NCBI GenBank assembly: GCA_023376005.1
Contig: CM042179.1
Location: 17,880,423 to 17,944,422, forward strand
DNA: 64,000 bases
From: Doryteuthis pealeii
Lineage: Eukaryota; Mollusca; Cephalopoda; Myopsida; Loliginidae
Direction: 5' to 3'
Below, in pieces: positions 62,890 to 64,000 of the stretch; the first letter of the stretch is position 1; every line of letters starts with the position of its first letter. Position numbers and translations under genes: made by a program. The notes under the pieces were generated by a model that did no database searches, was not told the origin of the DNA, and saw only the letters and a program-made list of their open reading frames with translations.

Positions 62890-64000
62890 AAAAAAGCATT
62901 AGCAAAGTCCATTTCCAAAAAATTAAGACCATTATAAAAAAGCATTAGCAAAGTCCATTTCACAAAGATTAAGACCATTATAAAAAGCATTAGCAAAGTC
63001 CCATTTCACAAAGATTAAGACCATTATAAAAAAGCATTAGCAAAGTCCATTTCACAAAAATTGAAACCATTATAAAAAAGCATTAGCAAAGTCCATTTCA
63101 CAAAAATTAAAACCATTATAAAAAAGCATTAGCATTAGCCAAAGTCCATTTCACAAGATTAAACCATTATAAAAAAGCATTAGCAATGTCCATTTTACAA
63201 AAATTAAGTCCTTATAAAAAAGCATTAGCAAAGTCCATTTCACAAAAATTAAAACCATTTTAAAAAAAACATTAGCAAAGTCCATTTCACAAAGATTAAG
63301 ACCATTATAAAAAAGCATTAGCAAAGTCCATTTCACAAAAATTAAGACCATTATAAAAAAGCATTAGCAAAGTCCATTTCACAAAGATTAAGACCATTAT
63401 AAAAAGCATTAGCAAAGTCCATTTCACAAAATTAAGACCATTATAAAAAAGCATTAGCAAAGTCCATTCCAAAAGATTAAGACCATTATAAAAAGCATTT
63501 GCAATGTCCATTTTACAAAAATTAAAACCATTATAAAAAAGCATTAGCAAAGTCCATTTCACAAAAATTAAAACCATTATAAAAAAGCATTATCACAGTC
63601 CATTTCACAAAGACCATTATAAAAAAGCAATAGCAAAGTCCATTTCACAAAAATTAAGACTATTATAAAAAAACATTAGCAAAGTCCATTTCACAAAAAT
63701 TAAAACCATTATAAAAAGCATTAGCAAAGTCCATTTCACAAAAATTGAAACCATTATAAAAAAAAGCATTAGCAAAGTCTATTTCACAAAGATTAAGACC
63801 ATTATAAAAAAGCATTAGCAAAAGTCCATTTCACAAAAATTAAACCATTATAAAAAAGCATTAGCAAAGTCCATTTCACAAAATTAAGACCATTATAAAA
63901 AAGCATTAGCAATGTCCATTTTACAAAAATTAAAACCATTATAAAAAAGCATTAGCAAAGTCCATTTCACAAAAATTAAAACCATTATAAAAAAGCATTA
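62890..64000. repeat. 46-bp satellite running off the window end
   Basis: Unit CATTATAAAAAAGCATTAGC plus AAAGTCCATTTCACAAA and AATTAAGAC, about 24 copies with A/G and small-indel variants. Repeating minus-strand frames (FVKWTLLMLFYNGL) are artefacts of a 45-46 bp period. Confidence 0.96.

Noticed and set aside
63151..63577. Minus-strand repeat protein FVKWTLLMLFYNGL
   Set aside because: The satellite unit is about 45-46 bp, giving accidental frames broken by small indels.
60617..64000. CRISPR array
   Set aside because: Repeats are contiguous without unique spacers, and the genome is eukaryotic.

Overview
The window looks like a slice of a large, AT-rich, repeat-laden animal genome. It has small coding exons split by kilobase introns with GT..AG borders, very long (TA)n/(CA)n tracts, tRNA-derived SINEs, Penelope-like and LINE fragments, and decayed Ty3/gypsy pieces. 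The repeat style and the two genes suggest a mollusc, most likely a coleoid cephalopod such as an octopus. That assignment is inferred from recognised sequence styles; no search was run.

Two host genes are readable, both on the + strand. The first (about 6.36-36.8 kb) is a secreted-type matrix metalloproteinase. Ten exons join in a consistent reading frame to give 530 residues: propeptide with cysteine switch, zinc catalytic domain, a 145-residue Thr/Pro-rich mucin-like linker carried by one exon, and a hemopexin-like domain closed by a C-terminal Cys. The signal-peptide exon upstream was not found. The second (42.47 kb onward) is a serine class C beta-lactamase/PBP-like protein (PF00144 type; resembles invertebrate gigasin-6/LACTB-like proteins). 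Exon 1 carries a hydrophobic leader, a long basic low-complexity region and the SxxK motif. A 12.4 kb intron follows, then two exons with the HRTG and YxN (YNN) segments. The 3' exons were not seen and probably lie beyond the window.

Layout: 0-3.2 kb is AT-microsatellite with a SINE and several foldback repeats, including a perfect 210 bp palindrome. 6.4-36.8 kb is the metalloproteinase gene, whose introns hold Penelope-like, LINE and gypsy debris, a solo LTR, two foldback elements with telomere-like loops and several minisatellites. 37-42 kb is intergenic (LINE tail, SINE with a nested insertion, gypsy gag/protease fragment, then the beta-lactamase upstream region). 43.5-55.8 kb is the giant intron, rich in hairpins and a dispersed repeat family. 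56.6-64 kb holds gypsy integrase debris and two kilobase-scale satellites, the last running off the end.

The most interesting signals are: (1) a 108-nt in-frame 'exitron-like' intron inside beta-lactamase exon 1 whose removal would delete exactly the hydrophobic leader; (2) two unrelated foldback elements in the metalloproteinase introns, both with TTAGGG-like loops; (3) perfect palindromes for which related non-palindromic copies exist in the same window, indicating inverted duplication by template switching; and (4) a small hairpin-ended retroposed sequence inserted into a SINE with an 11 bp target duplication.
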